The translations under genes and the position numbers were made by a program. DNA of 64,000 nt, taken from the NCBI GenBank assembly GCA_903907745.1, contig CAIVPF010000073.1, positions 16,744 to 80,743 on the forward strand, written 5' to 3'. Numbering within the stretch: position 1 is the first letter of the stretch; the number at the start of each line of letters is the position of its first letter. Shown piece after piece: positions 9,496 to 20,807 of this stretch. The stretch comes from an uncultured Cytophagaceae bacterium. Its GTDB lineage: Bacteria > Bacteroidota > Bacteroidia > Cytophagales > Spirosomataceae. Under the pieces are notes generated by a model. That model was not told the origin of the DNA. It searched no databases and saw only the letters and a program-made list of their open reading frames with translations.

Positions 9496-10854
9496 TAAGC
9501 CTAAATCAACGGCCAAGGCCTTCAAATCTAAGCCATCAAAGGTACCCGAGGACATCATCAATACGTTGCTGTCCTCTTTTTTATGCCCTAAAATCTCTGC
9601 CCGCAAGGCTTCTGAATCACGCAATACGATCAAATTTGGATGTTTGAAATAATCCTGAATGACCGATTCTTCGATCCGGTCCATCCGTTTAATGGCCCGA
9701 GCATGCTCACTTAAATAGACAATCGCCTTATCCGCCTGTGCCAAGGTACCTTGGTATTGTGGAAGAAATACAGGATTTAAACTACTAAATGTATGTAATT
9801 CTAGGCAAGCGGTCAGTTGGCGCTCTGGAAATTGCGTTTTCAAGGCCCGCGTAGTCGCCTCCACTTTTGAGGGTGCGTGGGCAAAGTCCTTGTAAAGTAA
9901 GGAGTTTGCGTTTTGGCCAACTAATTCCAAACGTTTCGCCGCCCCCTTAAAGCCAGTAATCGCTTCGTAAAATTCGGAGGAAGAAATTCCGATTTGCTCG
10001 CATATCAAACGCGCGCCATTTAAATTTTTCAAGCTATGTTCCCCAAAAACCAAAATCTCATATTCCTTCCCATCCAAACCCTTCAACCATGTTTTTCCAT
10101 TTTTGATAAAGGATGGATGCGCTTCATAGCCTTCTTTATCGCAATGCTCCGGACATGCCTCAATAAGGGCCTCCAACGTTCCGTCACTTTGATCAAAAAA
10201 TAACTGACCGGCCTTAGGCATTTGACGAATTAATTTCGAAAAGGAATCTGTATAGGATTCAAAGGTCGGATATACATTAATATGGTCCCAAGCGATCCCA
10301 GAAATGAGGGCTATGTGGGGTTGATATAATAAAAATTTAGCTTGTCGGTCGATCGGCGATGCCAAATATTCGTCTCCTTCGATCACGATGATCGGCGCAT
10401 CAGACAGCGAGGCCATGAGCTCGAAGCCTTCGATGCGCGCGCCAACTAAATAATCAAAATGACGGCCTACACTTTTCAGCACATGCAAAATCATGGACGT
10501 GATGCTGGTTTTTCCATGACTGCCAGCGATGACAATCCGTTGCTTATGTTTACTTTCTTCGTATAAAAAGGAAGGATAAGATTCGATTTTGATACCTAAT
10601 TCTTGGGCCTTTAAAAGCTCGGGGTTGTCTGCCCGCGCATGCATCCCGACAATCACGGCGTCTAGATCCGTCGTGATTTTCTCAGGAAACCAGCCGAATT
10701 GTTCTGGTAAGATACCATGATGAGCCAAGAGACTTTTAGAAGGTTCATAAATTTCATCGTCTGAGCCGCTAATTTGGTAGCCTTTGGCTAAAAGCGCCAA
10801 TGCTAAATTATGCATGGCTGCGCCTCCTATTGCGATAAAATGAATCTTTGGCAT
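9484..10854 (-). CDS. mpl: UDP-N-acetylmuramate:L-alanyl-gamma-D-glutamyl-meso-diaminopimelate ligase (Mur ligase family)
   Basis: 456 aa; MPKIHFIAIGGAAMHNLALAL start, AGSHGKTSITSMILHVL ATP-binding motif, DFAHAPSKVEATTRAL. Confidence 0.9.
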   Translation of the reverse strand: MPKIHFIAIGGAAMHNLALALLAKGYQISGSDDEIYEPSKSLLAHHGILPEQFGWFPEKITTDLDAVIVGMHARADNPELLKAQELGIKIESYPSFLYEESKHKQRIVIAGSHGKTSITSMILHVLKSVGRHFDYLVGARIEGFELMASLSDAPIIVIEGDEYLASPIDRQAKFLLYQPHIALISGIAWDHINVYPTFESYTDSFSKLIRQMPKAGQLFFDQSDGTLEALIEACPEHCDKEGYEAHPSFIKNGKTWLKGLDGKEYEILVFGEHSLKNLNGARLICEQIGISSSEFYEAITGFKGAAKRLELVGQNANSLLYKDFAHAPSKVEATTRALKTQFPERQLTACLELHTFSSLNPVFLPQYQGTLAQADKAIVYLSEHARAIKRMDRIEESVIQDYFKHPNLIVLRDSEALRAEILGHKKEDSNVLMMSSGTFDGLDLKALAVDLGLLTV

Positions 10855-10935
10855 ATTATATTCAATGAATTTATTGCAAAGTACATACTTTTATTGCAGT
10901 TTTGCACGTTTTTCCACAAACTCAAAGGTTTAGAA

Positions 10936-12390
10936 ATGAAAAATTACATCGATCTAATTGATCAAACCATCGAATTCCCTACACGGGAATTTAATATCAA
11001 TGAGAACAATGAACTGTTGTTTAATAATGTGCCCTTAATGGAAATCATTAAGCAATATGGAACCCCTTTGAAAATTTCCTATTTGCCGAAAATCTCAGAG
11101 CATATCGATAATGCCAAATTATTGTTCCGTAATGCGATTAAAAAGTACAATTACAAAGGAAACTATACCTATTGCTATTGTACCAAATCGTCTCATTTTT
11201 CATTTATTTTAGAGGAAGTGTTGAAACAACACGTCCATTTAGAAACAAGTAGTGCCTTCGATATTTCAATTATAAGAGACATGTACCTGCAAGGGAAAAT
11301 CTCTAAATCCACGTATATTCTTTGTAACGGCTACAAACAACCTTTGTATACGCAATACATTTCGGAGTTGATCAACGATGGATTTAATTGTATTCCTATC
11401 CTCGACAACCTCAAGGAAATCGATTTTTACGAAAAGTCGGTTAATGCTGACAAAGTGAATTTAGCCATTCGGATCGCCACAGATGAGGAGCCCGATTTTG
11501 CATTTTATACCTCCCGTTTAGGTTTACGTTATTCGGATGTCAATACCCTTTACGAAGAAAAAATTAAGCCGAATCCGCGCTTTAATTTAAAGATGTTGCA
11601 TTTCTTCATTAACACGGGGATCAAAGATAGCGCCTATTACTGGTCAGAATTAAGCCGTTTTATTTACAAATATTGTGAAATGAAAAAGATCTGTCCGGAA
11701 TTGGATTCGATCGATTTAGGTGGCGGCTTACCGATTCAAACTTCCTTGCAGTTTAATTACGATTACCAAGCCATGGTGGATGAAATCGTGGAATCAATTT
11801 CTTGGATTTGCAATAAAAATAATGTGCCCGTTCCGAACATTTTTACGGAATTTGGTTCCTATACGGTAGGGGAAAGTGGAGCAGTTTTATATGAGATTAT
11901 TGACCAAAAGCTTCAAAACGACAAGGAGTTATGGTACATGATCGATGGATCTTTCATTACGCAATTGCCGGATTCATGGGGCATGAATCAAAAATACATT
12001 ATGTTGCCAGTGAATAACTGGGGGATGCCTTATCAAAAAGTCAATTTGGGAGGACTAACCTGCGACTCGATGGATTTTTATAATACCGAAGCGCATAGTT
12101 CTGATTTATATTTACCTATTTTTGAGGAGGAGTCAGAGCGACAGTTTGTCGGATTTTTCCATACTGGCGCCTATCAAGAGTCTTTGGGTGGATATGGAGG
12201 AATCCAACACTGCCTGATTCCCGCACCTAAGCACGTGATTGTAGATCGATTAGAGGATGGAACGGTGACTACGCGATTGTTCTCTGAGGAACAATTAAGC
12301 GGTCCGATGCTCACGATTTTGGGATATAATGAAACCAATAACAATAAAACAGAAATTAAAGTCGTTACTAAAAAACTAGAAACTGTATAA
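10936..12390 (+). CDS. speA: Arginine decarboxylase-like, fold-type III PLP enzyme
   Basis: PLP-lysine region YCYCTKSSHF, SSAFDISII, LGGGLPIQTS, CDSMDFY. ATG at 10936 preferred over the ORF-track start at 10810. Confidence 0.8.
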   Translation: MKNYIDLIDQTIEFPTREFNINENNELLFNNVPLMEIIKQYGTPLKISYLPKISEHIDNAKLLFRNAIKKYNYKGNYTYCYCTKSSHFSFILEEVLKQHVHLETSSAFDISIIRDMYLQGKISKSTYILCNGYKQPLYTQYISELINDGFNCIPILDNLKEIDFYEKSVNADKVNLAIRIATDEEPDFAFYTSRLGLRYSDVNTLYEEKIKPNPRFNLKMLHFFINTGIKDSAYYWSELSRFIYKYCEMKKICPELDSIDLGGGLPIQTSLQFNYDYQAMVDEIVESISWICNKNNVPVPNIFTEFGSYTVGESGAVLYEIIDQKLQNDKELWYMIDGSFITQLPDSWGMNQKYIMLPVNNWGMPYQKVNLGGLTCDSMDFYNTEAHSSDLYLPIFEEESERQFVGFFHTGAYQESLGGYGGIQHCLIPAPKHVIVDRLEDGTVTTRLFSEEQLSGPMLTILGYNETNNNKTEIKVVTKKLETV

Positions 12391-12392
12391 TT

Positions 12393-12524
12393 ATGAAAAA
12401 ATACTTCGCCGTTTTTGCCTTTAGCCTGTTGTTGCTTCAGGGTTGCCCGTCTTCCCAATCATCATCAGCGAATTGTCCAGCATATGGAACGACTTCAGTT
12501 GACCGGGAAAACCACCGCATTTAA
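12393..12524 (+). CDS. Putative small lipoprotein (43 aa)
   Basis: ATG...TAA read by eye: [43 protein letters not shown]. Hydrophobic signal plus lipobox-like LLQGC; 2 nt after the SpeA-like stop. Below the ORF-track size cutoff. Confidence 0.6.
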   Translation: MKKYFAVFAFSLLLLQGCPSSQSSSANCPAYGTTSVDRENHRI

Positions 12525-14014
12525 TCTACGGACCAGTCAAAGCTTTTAGTAACTGCTTTTTTCCATTGTTGGCGCATCTTTTCACGCTTGCTTGATTCCA
12601 TATTTGGTTTCCACGTATGCGCAATCGCCCAGTTTTTACGTAAATCATCCAGATTTTCCCAATAGCCCACCGCCAAACCTGCTGCATACGCAGCACCTAA
12701 GGCAGTGGTTTCAATGATTTTTGGACAAATCACTTCTTCGCCTAAAATGTCGGACTGAAATTGCATCAGCAATTGGTTCACCACCATGCCGCCATCGACG
12801 CGCAAGGAAGTTATCGATATTCCTGCATCTTTTTCCATCGCTTCCAAAACCTCCCAGGTTTGGAAAGCCGTAGCTTCCAAGGCCGCGCGCGCGATGTGTG
12901 ATTTATTAATGTACCGTGTAAGCCCCACTAAAACACCCCGCGCATCTTGTTTCCAATAGGGCGCGTAGAGGCCTGAAAACGCGGGTACGAAATAGCAACC
13001 GCCATTGTCTTCCACTTCTTTCGCCAACTTTTCAATATCCGGGCTATGTTTAATGATGCCCAGGTTATCCCGTAGCCATTGGACCAATGCCCCTGTGATG
13101 GCCACAGATCCCTCCAATGCATAGTGGACAGGCTCATCACCTAATTGGTAGGCCACGGTCGTTAGCAAGCCAAATGCGGATGGAATCGCTTTCGTCCCCG
13201 TATTCATGAGAAGAAAACATCCTGTGCCATAGGTATTTTTGCCTTGTCCGGGATTGAAACAGGTTTGACCGACGAGCGCCGCTTGTTGGTCTCCCAAAAT
13301 TCCCGCTAAAGGAACTCCGCCGAGGACGCCTTTGGCTTTGGCGTAAACTTTCGAACTGGAGGTGATTTCTGGTAGCATTACTTTAGGAATTCCTAAAACC
13401 GATAAGATTTCATCGTCCCATTGGCATGTTTGTAAATCCATTAATTGGGTTCTACTCGCATTTGTCACATCCGTGATGTGAATGCCGCCATCGGTTCCCC
13501 CAGTTAAATTCCAGGCGATGAAGGTATCCATATTGCCAAAAACCGCTTCGCCTTTTTCAGCGTCCGCCCGCAACCCTTCGATGTTATTTAGCAACCAGCG
13601 CAATTTCAATCCGCTGAAATAGGTCGCCAGTGGCAAACCCGTTTTCGCCCGGAAGCGGTCCATGCCACCGTCTTTGGCGAGTTCCGCTAATTCAGAACCG
13701 ACACGTGTGTCCTGCCACACGATGGCATTGTAATACGGTTTTCCGGTGATTTTATTCCAAACGAGGGTGGTTTCTCTTTGGTTGGTGATTCCCACCGCAG
13801 CTAAATCTTTGGCGGATAAATTCGCTTTTCCGAGGGCGAGCCCGATGACCTCTTGGGTATTTCGCCAAATTTCATCTGAGTCATGTTCGACCCATCCGGC
13901 TTGCGGGTAAATTTGTTTGTGCTCTTTTTGGCCTACGGAAATAATTTCCCCGCCTTTATTAAAAATAATGAATCGGGAACTCGTGGTTCCTTGATCAATG
14001 GATCCGATGTACAT
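12521..14014 (-). CDS. glpK: Glycerol kinase
   Basis: [67 protein letters not shown]. Confidence 0.97.
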   Translation of the reverse strand: MYIGSIDQGTTSSRFIIFNKGGEIISVGQKEHKQIYPQAGWVEHDSDEIWRNTQEVIGLALGKANLSAKDLAAVGITNQRETTLVWNKITGKPYYNAIVWQDTRVGSELAELAKDGGMDRFRAKTGLPLATYFSGLKLRWLLNNIEGLRADAEKGEAVFGNMDTFIAWNLTGGTDGGIHITDVTNASRTQLMDLQTCQWDDEILSVLGIPKVMLPEITSSSKVYAKAKGVLGGVPLAGILGDQQAALVGQTCFNPGQGKNTYGTGCFLLMNTGTKAIPSAFGLLTTVAYQLGDEPVHYALEGSVAITGALVQWLRDNLGIIKHSPDIEKLAKEVEDNGGCYFVPAFSGLYAPYWKQDARGVLVGLTRYINKSHIARAALEATAFQTWEVLEAMEKDAGISITSLRVDGGMVVNQLLMQFQSDILGEEVICPKIIETTALGAAYAAGLAVGYWENLDDLRKNWAIAHTWKPNMESSKREKMRQQWKKAVTKSFDWSVD

Positions 14015-14020
14015 AGGAAA

Positions 14021-14722
14021 TTAGTTTAAAGTCAAAATAAAGGCACCCAAAATGGCACCTGCCGCTGGACCCAACACGGGAATCCATGCATAGGACCAGT
14101 CAGAGCTTCCTTTGTTTGGAATAGGTAAAATGGCATGCATGATGCGTGGGCCCAAATCACGAGCAGGATTAATCGCATATCCTGTGGTTCCGCCTAAGCC
14201 TAGGCCAACTGCCCACACTAAAATCCCCACCAAAAATGGCCCTAAACCATGTTCGATGCTCGAAAACGAGCCTAAAGCCACAATAGCTAAGGCAGAAGCA
14301 AAAGCCTCTGAAATAAAATTAAAAAGGGTATTCGGTATAGCTGGATCGGTACAAAAAGATCCTTTGATAGCTCCAGCGTCTTCTGTGGCGTCATAATGGG
14401 GTTTGTAGTGCAACCAAACTAATAATTGACCTAGCATCGCGCCGAGTAATTGAGCGCCTACGAAAGTTGGGAACAAAGACCAATCACCAGATTTCACACA
14501 TCCTGCGATGGTGACGATGGGATTTAGATGCGCGGCAGCACTACCGAAATAGGTAGAAACAAAAATACCCATGGTGACAGCGAAGGCCCAACATGCGGCG
14601 ATTGCAAGTAATCCAGTCCCATTTCCTTTGGTTCCTTTTAAAACAACATTGGCTACGACTCCGTTTCCAAGGTAAAGAAGTGTGGCAGTTCCAGCGAGTT
14701 CGCCGATAAAAATTGATGACAT
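14021..14722 (-). CDS. glpF: MIP family channel, glycerol uptake facilitator / aquaporin
   Basis: MIP-like motifs: AHLNPIVTIAG (NPA-loop variant NPI) and GYAINPARDLGPR; directly downstream of glpK on the same strand orientation. Confidence 0.9.
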   Translation of the reverse strand: MSSIFIGELAGTATLLYLGNGVVANVVLKGTKGNGTGLLAIAACWAFAVTMGIFVSTYFGSAAAHLNPIVTIAGCVKSGDWSLFPTFVGAQLLGAMLGQLLVWLHYKPHYDATEDAGAIKGSFCTDPAIPNTLFNFISEAFASALAIVALGSFSSIEHGLGPFLVGILVWAVGLGLGGTTGYAINPARDLGPRIMHAILPIPNKGSSDWSYAWIPVLGPAAGAILGAFILTLN

Positions 14723-14815
14723 AGTTTTAGGTTCTTAATTTGGTTTTTCAAAACTATGAAATCTTCGCAATAAAAAAATTATCTTTGATTTCAATTTTTA
14801 AAGATCACGCACGAT

Positions 14816-15841
14816 ATGCGAGAAGATTATTTAACCGGTGATTCGGAATCCTTAAATCCACAGGAAAAAGAGTTCGATAAGGCTTTACGGCCTTTGAGTT
14901 TTTTCGATTTTTCGGGCCAAGGAAAAATTGTGGACAATTTGAAAATTTTCGTCGGTGCAGCCAAAGCGCGCGAGGAGGCCTTGGATCACGTCCTCTTGCA
15001 CGGGCCTCCGGGTTTAGGGAAAACGACTTTATCGCATATTATTGCCAATGAATTAGGGTCTACTTTGCGAATTTCCTCTGGCCCTGTACTCGATAAACCT
15101 TCAGATTTGGCGGGTTTGTTGACCAATTTGCAACCCTTTGATGTATTATTTATCGATGAAATTCATCGGTTAAACCCCATCGTAGAAGAATATTTGTATT
15201 CAGCGATGGAGGATTATAAGATTGATATTATGTTGGATTCCGGTCCAAACGCGCGGTCGATCCAAATTGGTCTCAATCCATTTACATTGATCGGCGCCAC
15301 AACGCGCGCCGGATTATTGACATCTCCTTTGCGGGCTCGTTTTGGGATTAATGCACGTTTGGAATATTATGATGCGGCTTTATTGACGAAAATTGTCAAA
15401 CGATCGGCGGCTATTTTGAAGATGCCGATCGATGAGAAGGGTGCCTATGAAATTGCACGTCGGAGCCGTGGTACGCCTCGAATTGCCAATAATTTATTAC
15501 GTCGGACACGGGATTTTGCTCAAGTAAAAGGTTCTGGGATCATTGACATCGACATTGCGCAAATTGCCTTAAATGCCTTGGATGTGGACCAAAATGGCTT
15601 GGATGAAATGGATAATCGGATTTTGATGACGATCATCGATAAATTCAAAGGTGGCCCCGTGGGCTTGAGTACCATCGCCACGGCCTGTGGGGAAGAGGCC
15701 GAAACCATCGAGGAGGTATATGAGCCATTCTTAATCCAAGAAGGTTTTTTAAAACGTACCTCGCGAGGTCGTGAGGCGACGGAAAAGGCCTATCGGCACG
15801 TGGGCATCGAACCGAAACCACAAACAGGAAGTTTATTTTAA
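14816..15841 (+). CDS. ruvB: Holliday junction branch migration DNA helicase RuvB
   Basis: [69 protein letters not shown]. Confidence 0.97.
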   Translation: MREDYLTGDSESLNPQEKEFDKALRPLSFFDFSGQGKIVDNLKIFVGAAKAREEALDHVLLHGPPGLGKTTLSHIIANELGSTLRISSGPVLDKPSDLAGLLTNLQPFDVLFIDEIHRLNPIVEEYLYSAMEDYKIDIMLDSGPNARSIQIGLNPFTLIGATTRAGLLTSPLRARFGINARLEYYDAALLTKIVKRSAAILKMPIDEKGAYEIARRSRGTPRIANNLLRRTRDFAQVKGSGIIDIDIAQIALNALDVDQNGLDEMDNRILMTIIDKFKGGPVGLSTIATACGEEAETIEEVYEPFLIQEGFLKRTSRGREATEKAYRHVGIEPKPQTGSLF

Positions 15842-15855
15842 AATTCATCAATCAT

Positions 15856-17958
15856 ATGTTAAACAATCGTTTTTTCTGGCTCCTATTGGGGCTCAATTTC
15901 TCCGCTATGGCGCAAATTAAATATCCGCAAACGCGCGAAGTAAATCATGTAGATGTCTACCACGGCGTGACGGTGGCAGATCCCTATCGCTGGCTCGAAG
16001 ATGATACGAGCGAAGAAACCAAGGACTGGGTCAAGGCTCAAAATGTGGTGACCTTTGGTCAATTGGATCAGATCAGCTCGCGCGATTGGTTCAAACAACG
16101 CATCAAAACCCTGAGTGATTATGAGAAATTAACCGCACCCTTCAAAAAAGGGGATTGGTATTACTTTTATAAAAACAGCGGTTTGCAGAATCAATCGGTC
16201 TTGTATCGCCAAAAGGGTTTAGAAGGCAAGCCAGAGGAAGTTTTAGATCCGAATAAATTATCCACGGATGCGACTACCCGACTCACTATTTTTAGCCTCA
16301 GTAAAAATGGCAAATATGCCTGTGTGGGTTTAAGTAAAGGCGGGAGCGATTGGCAAAATTTCTATGTCCGCGACATGGAAACTGGTAAAAATTTGGACGA
16401 CGAATTGTTGTGGGTCAAAGTCAGTGGCGTGGCTTGGAAAGGCGACGGCTTTTATTATTCCCGCTATCCCGCACCTGAAAAAGGGAAGGAATTGAGTACC
16501 AAAAATGAGTTCCATCAAGTATGGTTTCACCGGGTCGGGACCTCCCAAAATCAGGATTTACTCGTGTATGAAGATGTTAAAAATCCTCAGCGTTTCCATA
16601 CGGTATCTACCTCTGACGATGAAAAATATGCCTTTTTAACCATCAGCGACCGGGGCAAAGGATTGGATGGGAATGCACTTTGGTATTTGTCCACATCCGC
16701 ACCTGGGGCCGCTTTCAAAGCCCTCATCGCTGAACCGGGGAAATACCATTATTCTGTGGTTGACAACGATGGTGATTTAATTTTAGTGGAAACCAATGAA
16801 GGTGCACCCAATCAAAAAATCATACAAATCAATCCCAATCATCCTGAAAAGGCTATGTGGAAAACGATTGTCGCGGAAAAAAAGGAGCCTTTACAAGGTG
16901 TGAGCACGGTGGGTGGCCGTTTGTATTTGAATTATTTAAAAGATGTAAGCACTCAAATCAATATATGTGATTATCAAGGGAAGGCATTAGGCATTGTTCA
17001 ATTGCCAGGCCTTGGGAATGCCAGTGGATTTGGGGGTGAGAAGGAGGATAAAATGGCTTTTTTCACGTATTCGTCCTTTAATTTTCCGCCGACAATTTAC
17101 CACTATGATGTGGCCAAAAATCAATATAAGCTTTTTCAACAACCGAAATTGGCCTTTAAGCCCGAGGATTATGTAGTAACCCAACAATTTTATCCTTCCA
17201 AAGATGGCACCAAAATCCCTATGTTCATTGTCAGCAAAAAAGGCTTGGTGTTGAACGGAAAAAACCCGACGATTTTATATGGCTATGGTGGATTTAATAT
17301 TTCCTCCATGCCCACATTTAGTGCGAGTTTAATTCCTTGGATGGAAAAAGGCGGCGTTTATGTAGTAGCGAATTTACGTGGAGGAAGTGAATATGGCGAA
17401 AAATGGCATGAGGCCGGGATGAAATTAAAAAAGCAAAATGTGTTTGATGATTTTATCGCAGCGGCTGAGTTTTTAATCGTGAAAAAATATACTTCACCGA
17501 AATATTTAGCGGCCTCAGGTCGGTCGAATGGCGGTTTATTAGTCGGTGCGGTGATTAACCAGCGCCCCGATTTATTTGGGGTAGCCCTTCCTGGCGTAGG
17601 TGTGATGGATATGTTACGCTTTCAAAAATTCACGATTGGTTGGAACTGGATTGCCGATTATGGCAGCAGCGATCAGCCGGAGGAATTTAAAGTGCTGCGT
17701 TCTTATTCACCTTTGCATAACATCGAGGGGAAGAAATATCCGGCTACGTTAATTTATACGGCTGATCATGACGATCGTGTAGTACCAGCACATTCATTTA
17801 AATATGCGGCGACCCTTCAGAAAAAGAATACATCGGATAAGCCTATTTTAATTCGAATCGATACAAATAGTGGCCATGGATCTAGCAATACGGCGAAATT
17901 AATTGATTTGACGGCCGACATGTATGGATTCACGCTATTCCATATGGGTATCAAATAA
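15856..17958 (+). CDS. Prolyl oligopeptidase family serine peptidase (S9A)
   Basis: Signal peptide; PYRWLEDDTSEETKDWVKAQN, ANLRGGSEYGEKWHEAG, SGRSNGGLLVGAVINQRPDLF, GHGSS. Confidence 0.94.
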   Translation: MLNNRFFWLLLGLNFSAMAQIKYPQTREVNHVDVYHGVTVADPYRWLEDDTSEETKDWVKAQNVVTFGQLDQISSRDWFKQRIKTLSDYEKLTAPFKKGDWYYFYKNSGLQNQSVLYRQKGLEGKPEEVLDPNKLSTDATTRLTIFSLSKNGKYACVGLSKGGSDWQNFYVRDMETGKNLDDELLWVKVSGVAWKGDGFYYSRYPAPEKGKELSTKNEFHQVWFHRVGTSQNQDLLVYEDVKNPQRFHTVSTSDDEKYAFLTISDRGKGLDGNALWYLSTSAPGAAFKALIAEPGKYHYSVVDNDGDLILVETNEGAPNQKIIQINPNHPEKAMWKTIVAEKKEPLQGVSTVGGRLYLNYLKDVSTQINICDYQGKALGIVQLPGLGNASGFGGEKEDKMAFFTYSSFNFPPTIYHYDVAKNQYKLFQQPKLAFKPEDYVVTQQFYPSKDGTKIPMFIVSKKGLVLNGKNPTILYGYGGFNISSMPTFSASLIPWMEKGGVYVVANLRGGSEYGEKWHEAGMKLKKQNVFDDFIAAAEFLIVKKYTSPKYLAASGRSNGGLLVGAVINQRPDLFGVALPGVGVMDMLRFQKFTIGWNWIADYGSSDQPEEFKVLRSYSPLHNIEGKKYPATLIYTADHDDRVVPAHSFKYAATLQKKNTSDKPILIRIDTNSGHGSSNTAKLIDLTADMYGFTLFHMGIK

Positions 17959-17964
17959 ACAAGA

Positions 17965-17990
17965 AAAAGGTCAGGAAGTCCTGACCTTTT
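17965..17990. terminator. Intrinsic bidirectional terminator-like hairpin
   Basis: Perfect inverted repeat AAAAGGTCAGGA-AG-TCCTGACCTTTT between convergent genes (15856+ and 18021-). Confidence 0.8.
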
Positions 17991-18020
17991 CTGTTTTCAA
18001 ACCTTAAGCGAATTGAATAA

Positions 18021-18863
18021 TTAATCTATTTTAACCCGACGAACGGCTCCGTCGTTTCCTTGGCTTACGCGGATGAAATACACCCCTGCGCCTGATTTTT
18101 TTAGGTCGATTTGTCCTAAGTAAACGCCTTGAAAGTCTTTTAATTGTTCCGTTGCGATTTCTTTTCCATTCACATCACTTACGGCGATGCTCACATTCCC
18201 TTTTTCTGGGACATTGAAACGGATGTTTAATTTTCCATTGAAAGGTTTATTGGGATAAGCAAAAAGTCCTTTCACCGTTTTCGAGGCTTGTTTCATGTGC
18301 TCTTCCATCATGTCTTTTCTCTTTTTACGGAAAGCTTTCATTTGAGCGCCCATGGGGCCATTCATTCCGGCACCCATGCGCCCTTTAAATCGCATCGGAC
18401 CGTCAATAAGGCCTGGACCTCCAGGTCTTTCGATTTGAATATTAAATGATTCTTCTGGACCACCTTTTCCGTCTTCTATGACGATTCCACCTTCTTTTCC
18501 GCCATCATTTTTAAATATCATGATGTCTTTCGGAGCATTTCCGTTGCGAAGAATTCTCATGCGACGCTGCACGGGATCTTTTGGACCCTCTGGGCCGGTG
18601 ATTGTCGTGCCTATACTTTTGTTGACATCCACTCGGACGATTTTATTTTTTCCGCCAGAAGCAGAAATATTGATGTCTAAGGAATCAGATAGTTTTTTAA
18701 TCTCTTTATCAGCCTGATTGATATCTGCAAATTTGCGTTCAATGACTTTTTCTTTGCCGTTTTCGATGATGACAATTTTAACAGTCGCCTCTTTTTTTTC
18801 CTGTTGGGCCCAGGCCTGTACCGTGCAAACGCTTAAAAGTGCGCTGATGAATAGATATTTCAT
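18021..18863 (-). CDS. Secreted protein with T9SS type A-like C-terminal sorting domain
   Basis: Signal peptide MKYLFISALLSVCTVQAWA; C-terminus LFAYPNKPFNGKLNIRFNVPEKGNVSIAVSDVNGKEIA...GVYFIRVSQGNDGAVRRVKID. Middle is Gly/Pro/Met-rich and of unknown function. Confidence 0.75.
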   Translation of the reverse strand: MKYLFISALLSVCTVQAWAQQEKKEATVKIVIIENGKEKVIERKFADINQADKEIKKLSDSLDINISASGGKNKIVRVDVNKSIGTTITGPEGPKDPVQRRMRILRNGNAPKDIMIFKNDGGKEGGIVIEDGKGGPEESFNIQIERPGGPGLIDGPMRFKGRMGAGMNGPMGAQMKAFRKKRKDMMEEHMKQASKTVKGLFAYPNKPFNGKLNIRFNVPEKGNVSIAVSDVNGKEIATEQLKDFQGVYLGQIDLKKSGAGVYFIRVSQGNDGAVRRVKID

Positions 18864-18968
18864 ATTTTTTTGATTTTGAGTGCTGCAAACTTACTAAATC
18901 CTTAAGAAATTAGATTGTTAAAGAATGTTAAGAGCTTTAAAGAAAGGAATTTGATATAAAATATCTTG

Positions 18969-18976
18969 TAAATTTG
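18969..18976 (+). promoter_or_regulatory. Bacteroidota-type -7 element TAAATTTG upstream of histidine kinase
   Basis: Exact TAnnTTTG match about 22 nt before the ATG at 18999; a TTG lies 15 nt further upstream (shorter than the usual spacing). Confidence 0.45.
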
Positions 18977-18998
18977 AACTCTTTAAAATGTTTTTCAC

Positions 18999-20807
18999 AT
19001 GTCCCAACGAAAAATCAGGTTAATCATAAGTGCCATGGCTTTTGCCTTATTGGGCCTTATTGCCTTTCAGGCCTATTGGCTTGGCTTCATGTTGGAAACT
19101 AAAAAGGAACAATTTGCGGCCGATGTGCGCTCGAGTTTGGACCAAGTGGTCCGTAAATTAGAGAAACAAGAATTATTCATTCTGGCTCAAAAACAAAAAA
19201 AATTAGAAGCCCAGCAAGAAAAATTAGCCTCCGTTACCCAAAAATTATCCACCAAACCAAAGCCGGTTAAGCCCCAACAAGAATCTATTCCTGACCAATT
19301 AGCCTTAGCTTTTGCGAATGAAAATCTAGATATCCAACGGTCCTTTCAAGAGGAAATCCCCAATGACATTGTCTATGTTCGGAAATCAATTCTATTGCCC
19401 AACGGACAAGTCGCCGAAATTACGGAACAATATGAGGTGAATAACCAGGTCGAAAATATTACTCGGAGGTTACGTGAAGAACAACAATTGAACGAGTTGT
19501 TTACCGGAAATCAACCTAAAATCTTAAAGGAGTTAAATCGCATAAAGAACCGAAGAAATAAACCTTTGGTTCGTCAGCGCCAAAAAGTCTTGAACGCGAT
19601 TTCGAAAATTAAAAAAGCTGGTCAGGAGCGCATTCAGAATTTGCAGGGAAACGTGGACAAAGAGAAAGCGGAGAAACAGGAACTTCAAAAAGTCTTGAAA
19701 AAAACCGAAATGGCAAAGGAAGTCTTTGCGGATTTTTTGTTTAAAGAGCGCCCGATTGAACAGCGCGTTTCACCTAGTTACATCGACAGCCTCATCAAAC
19801 GGGAACTAAAAGAAAAGCAGATCGATTTGCCCTATGTCTTTGGGATTGGATCTAATCAGAAACAAAAGCCTTGGGTCTACGCGTCCTCACCCTCGTTAAA
19901 ACGTCCGGAAGTACAACAGGCGGCCTTTATTTCTCCCTTGTTTCCGAATGATTTGACGAATACGGGTCATGTGCTTGAGGTGTTTTTCCCGGCGCAAAAG
20001 GCTTATATCTGGCAAACGATGGGTCTAAGTTTAGTGGCTTCGGGTATGTTGTTACTGATTATGTTGGCCTGTTTTTATGTGGCGGTCAATACGATTTTAA
20101 AACAAAAGAAATTGGCCGAAGTAAAAAATGATTTCATCAATAACATGACGCATGAATTCAAAACGCCTATTTCGACGATTTCGTTAGCGACCCAATTGAT
20201 TCAAGACGAGCCGCAGGTAGCTAAGAATGAAAATATTTTGCGCTATTTGGGCATTATTAAGGATGAAAATATTCGCTTAGGAAGGCAAGTGGAGCGTGTG
20301 CTTCAAACCGCCCAAATGGAAAAGGAAAATGTGATTTTGAAAAAAAGGACTTTGGATATGCATAATTTGATCCAACAAATTGTAGCGATTAACGATCCTT
20401 TATTACAAGCCAATCATGGAAAAGTAAACTTGTTTTTACAGGCAAATCCATCCTTGCTCCCGTTGGATGAGGTCCATATTTCAAATGTCTTAAATAACTT
20501 ATTGGACAATGCGATTAAATATTCGCTGTTTATGCCCAGTATTACGATTGCAACCGAATCGCGAAAAGGCGAATTTCTTATCTCGGTGACGGATCAAGGG
20601 ATAGGTATGGCAAAAGATGTTTTAGGCTCCGTTTTTGAACCATTTTACCGAGTACCCACGGGAAATGTACACAATGTCAAAGGTTTCGGTTTAGGTTTAA
20701 GTTATGTTAAAAAGATCGTGGAGGCCCATGGGGGACAGGTTTCAGTGAAAAGTAAATTAGGGGAGGGTAGTACCTTTGAAATCTCATTGCCTTATGGAAA
20801 CGAATAA
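18999..20807 (+). CDS. Two-component sensor histidine kinase
   Basis: Two TM segments flanking a long coiled-coil-rich sensor region; NNMTHEFKTPISTISLA (H-box), NVLNNLLDNAIKYS (N-box), DQGIGM, GFGLGLSYVKKIVEAHGG. Confidence 0.95.
   Translation: MSQRKIRLIISAMAFALLGLIAFQAYWLGFMLETKKEQFAADVRSSLDQVVRKLEKQELFILAQKQKKLEAQQEKLASVTQKLSTKPKPVKPQQESIPDQLALAFANENLDIQRSFQEEIPNDIVYVRKSILLPNGQVAEITEQYEVNNQVENITRRLREEQQLNELFTGNQPKILKELNRIKNRRNKPLVRQRQKVLNAISKIKKAGQERIQNLQGNVDKEKAEKQELQKVLKKTEMAKEVFADFLFKERPIEQRVSPSYIDSLIKRELKEKQIDLPYVFGIGSNQKQKPWVYASSPSLKRPEVQQAAFISPLFPNDLTNTGHVLEVFFPAQKAYIWQTMGLSLVASGMLLLIMLACFYVAVNTILKQKKLAEVKNDFINNMTHEFKTPISTISLATQLIQDEPQVAKNENILRYLGIIKDENIRLGRQVERVLQTAQMEKENVILKKRTLDMHNLIQQIVAINDPLLQANHGKVNLFLQANPSLLPLDEVHISNVLNNLLDNAIKYSLFMPSITIATESRKGEFLISVTDQGIGMAKDVLGSVFEPFYRVPTGNVHNVKGFGLGLSYVKKIVEAHGGQVSVKSKLGEGSTFEISLPYGNE

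Noticed and set aside
10810-10935. N-terminal extension of the SpeA-like ORF
   Set aside because: Runs into the start of mpl; the family start fits the ATG at 10936.
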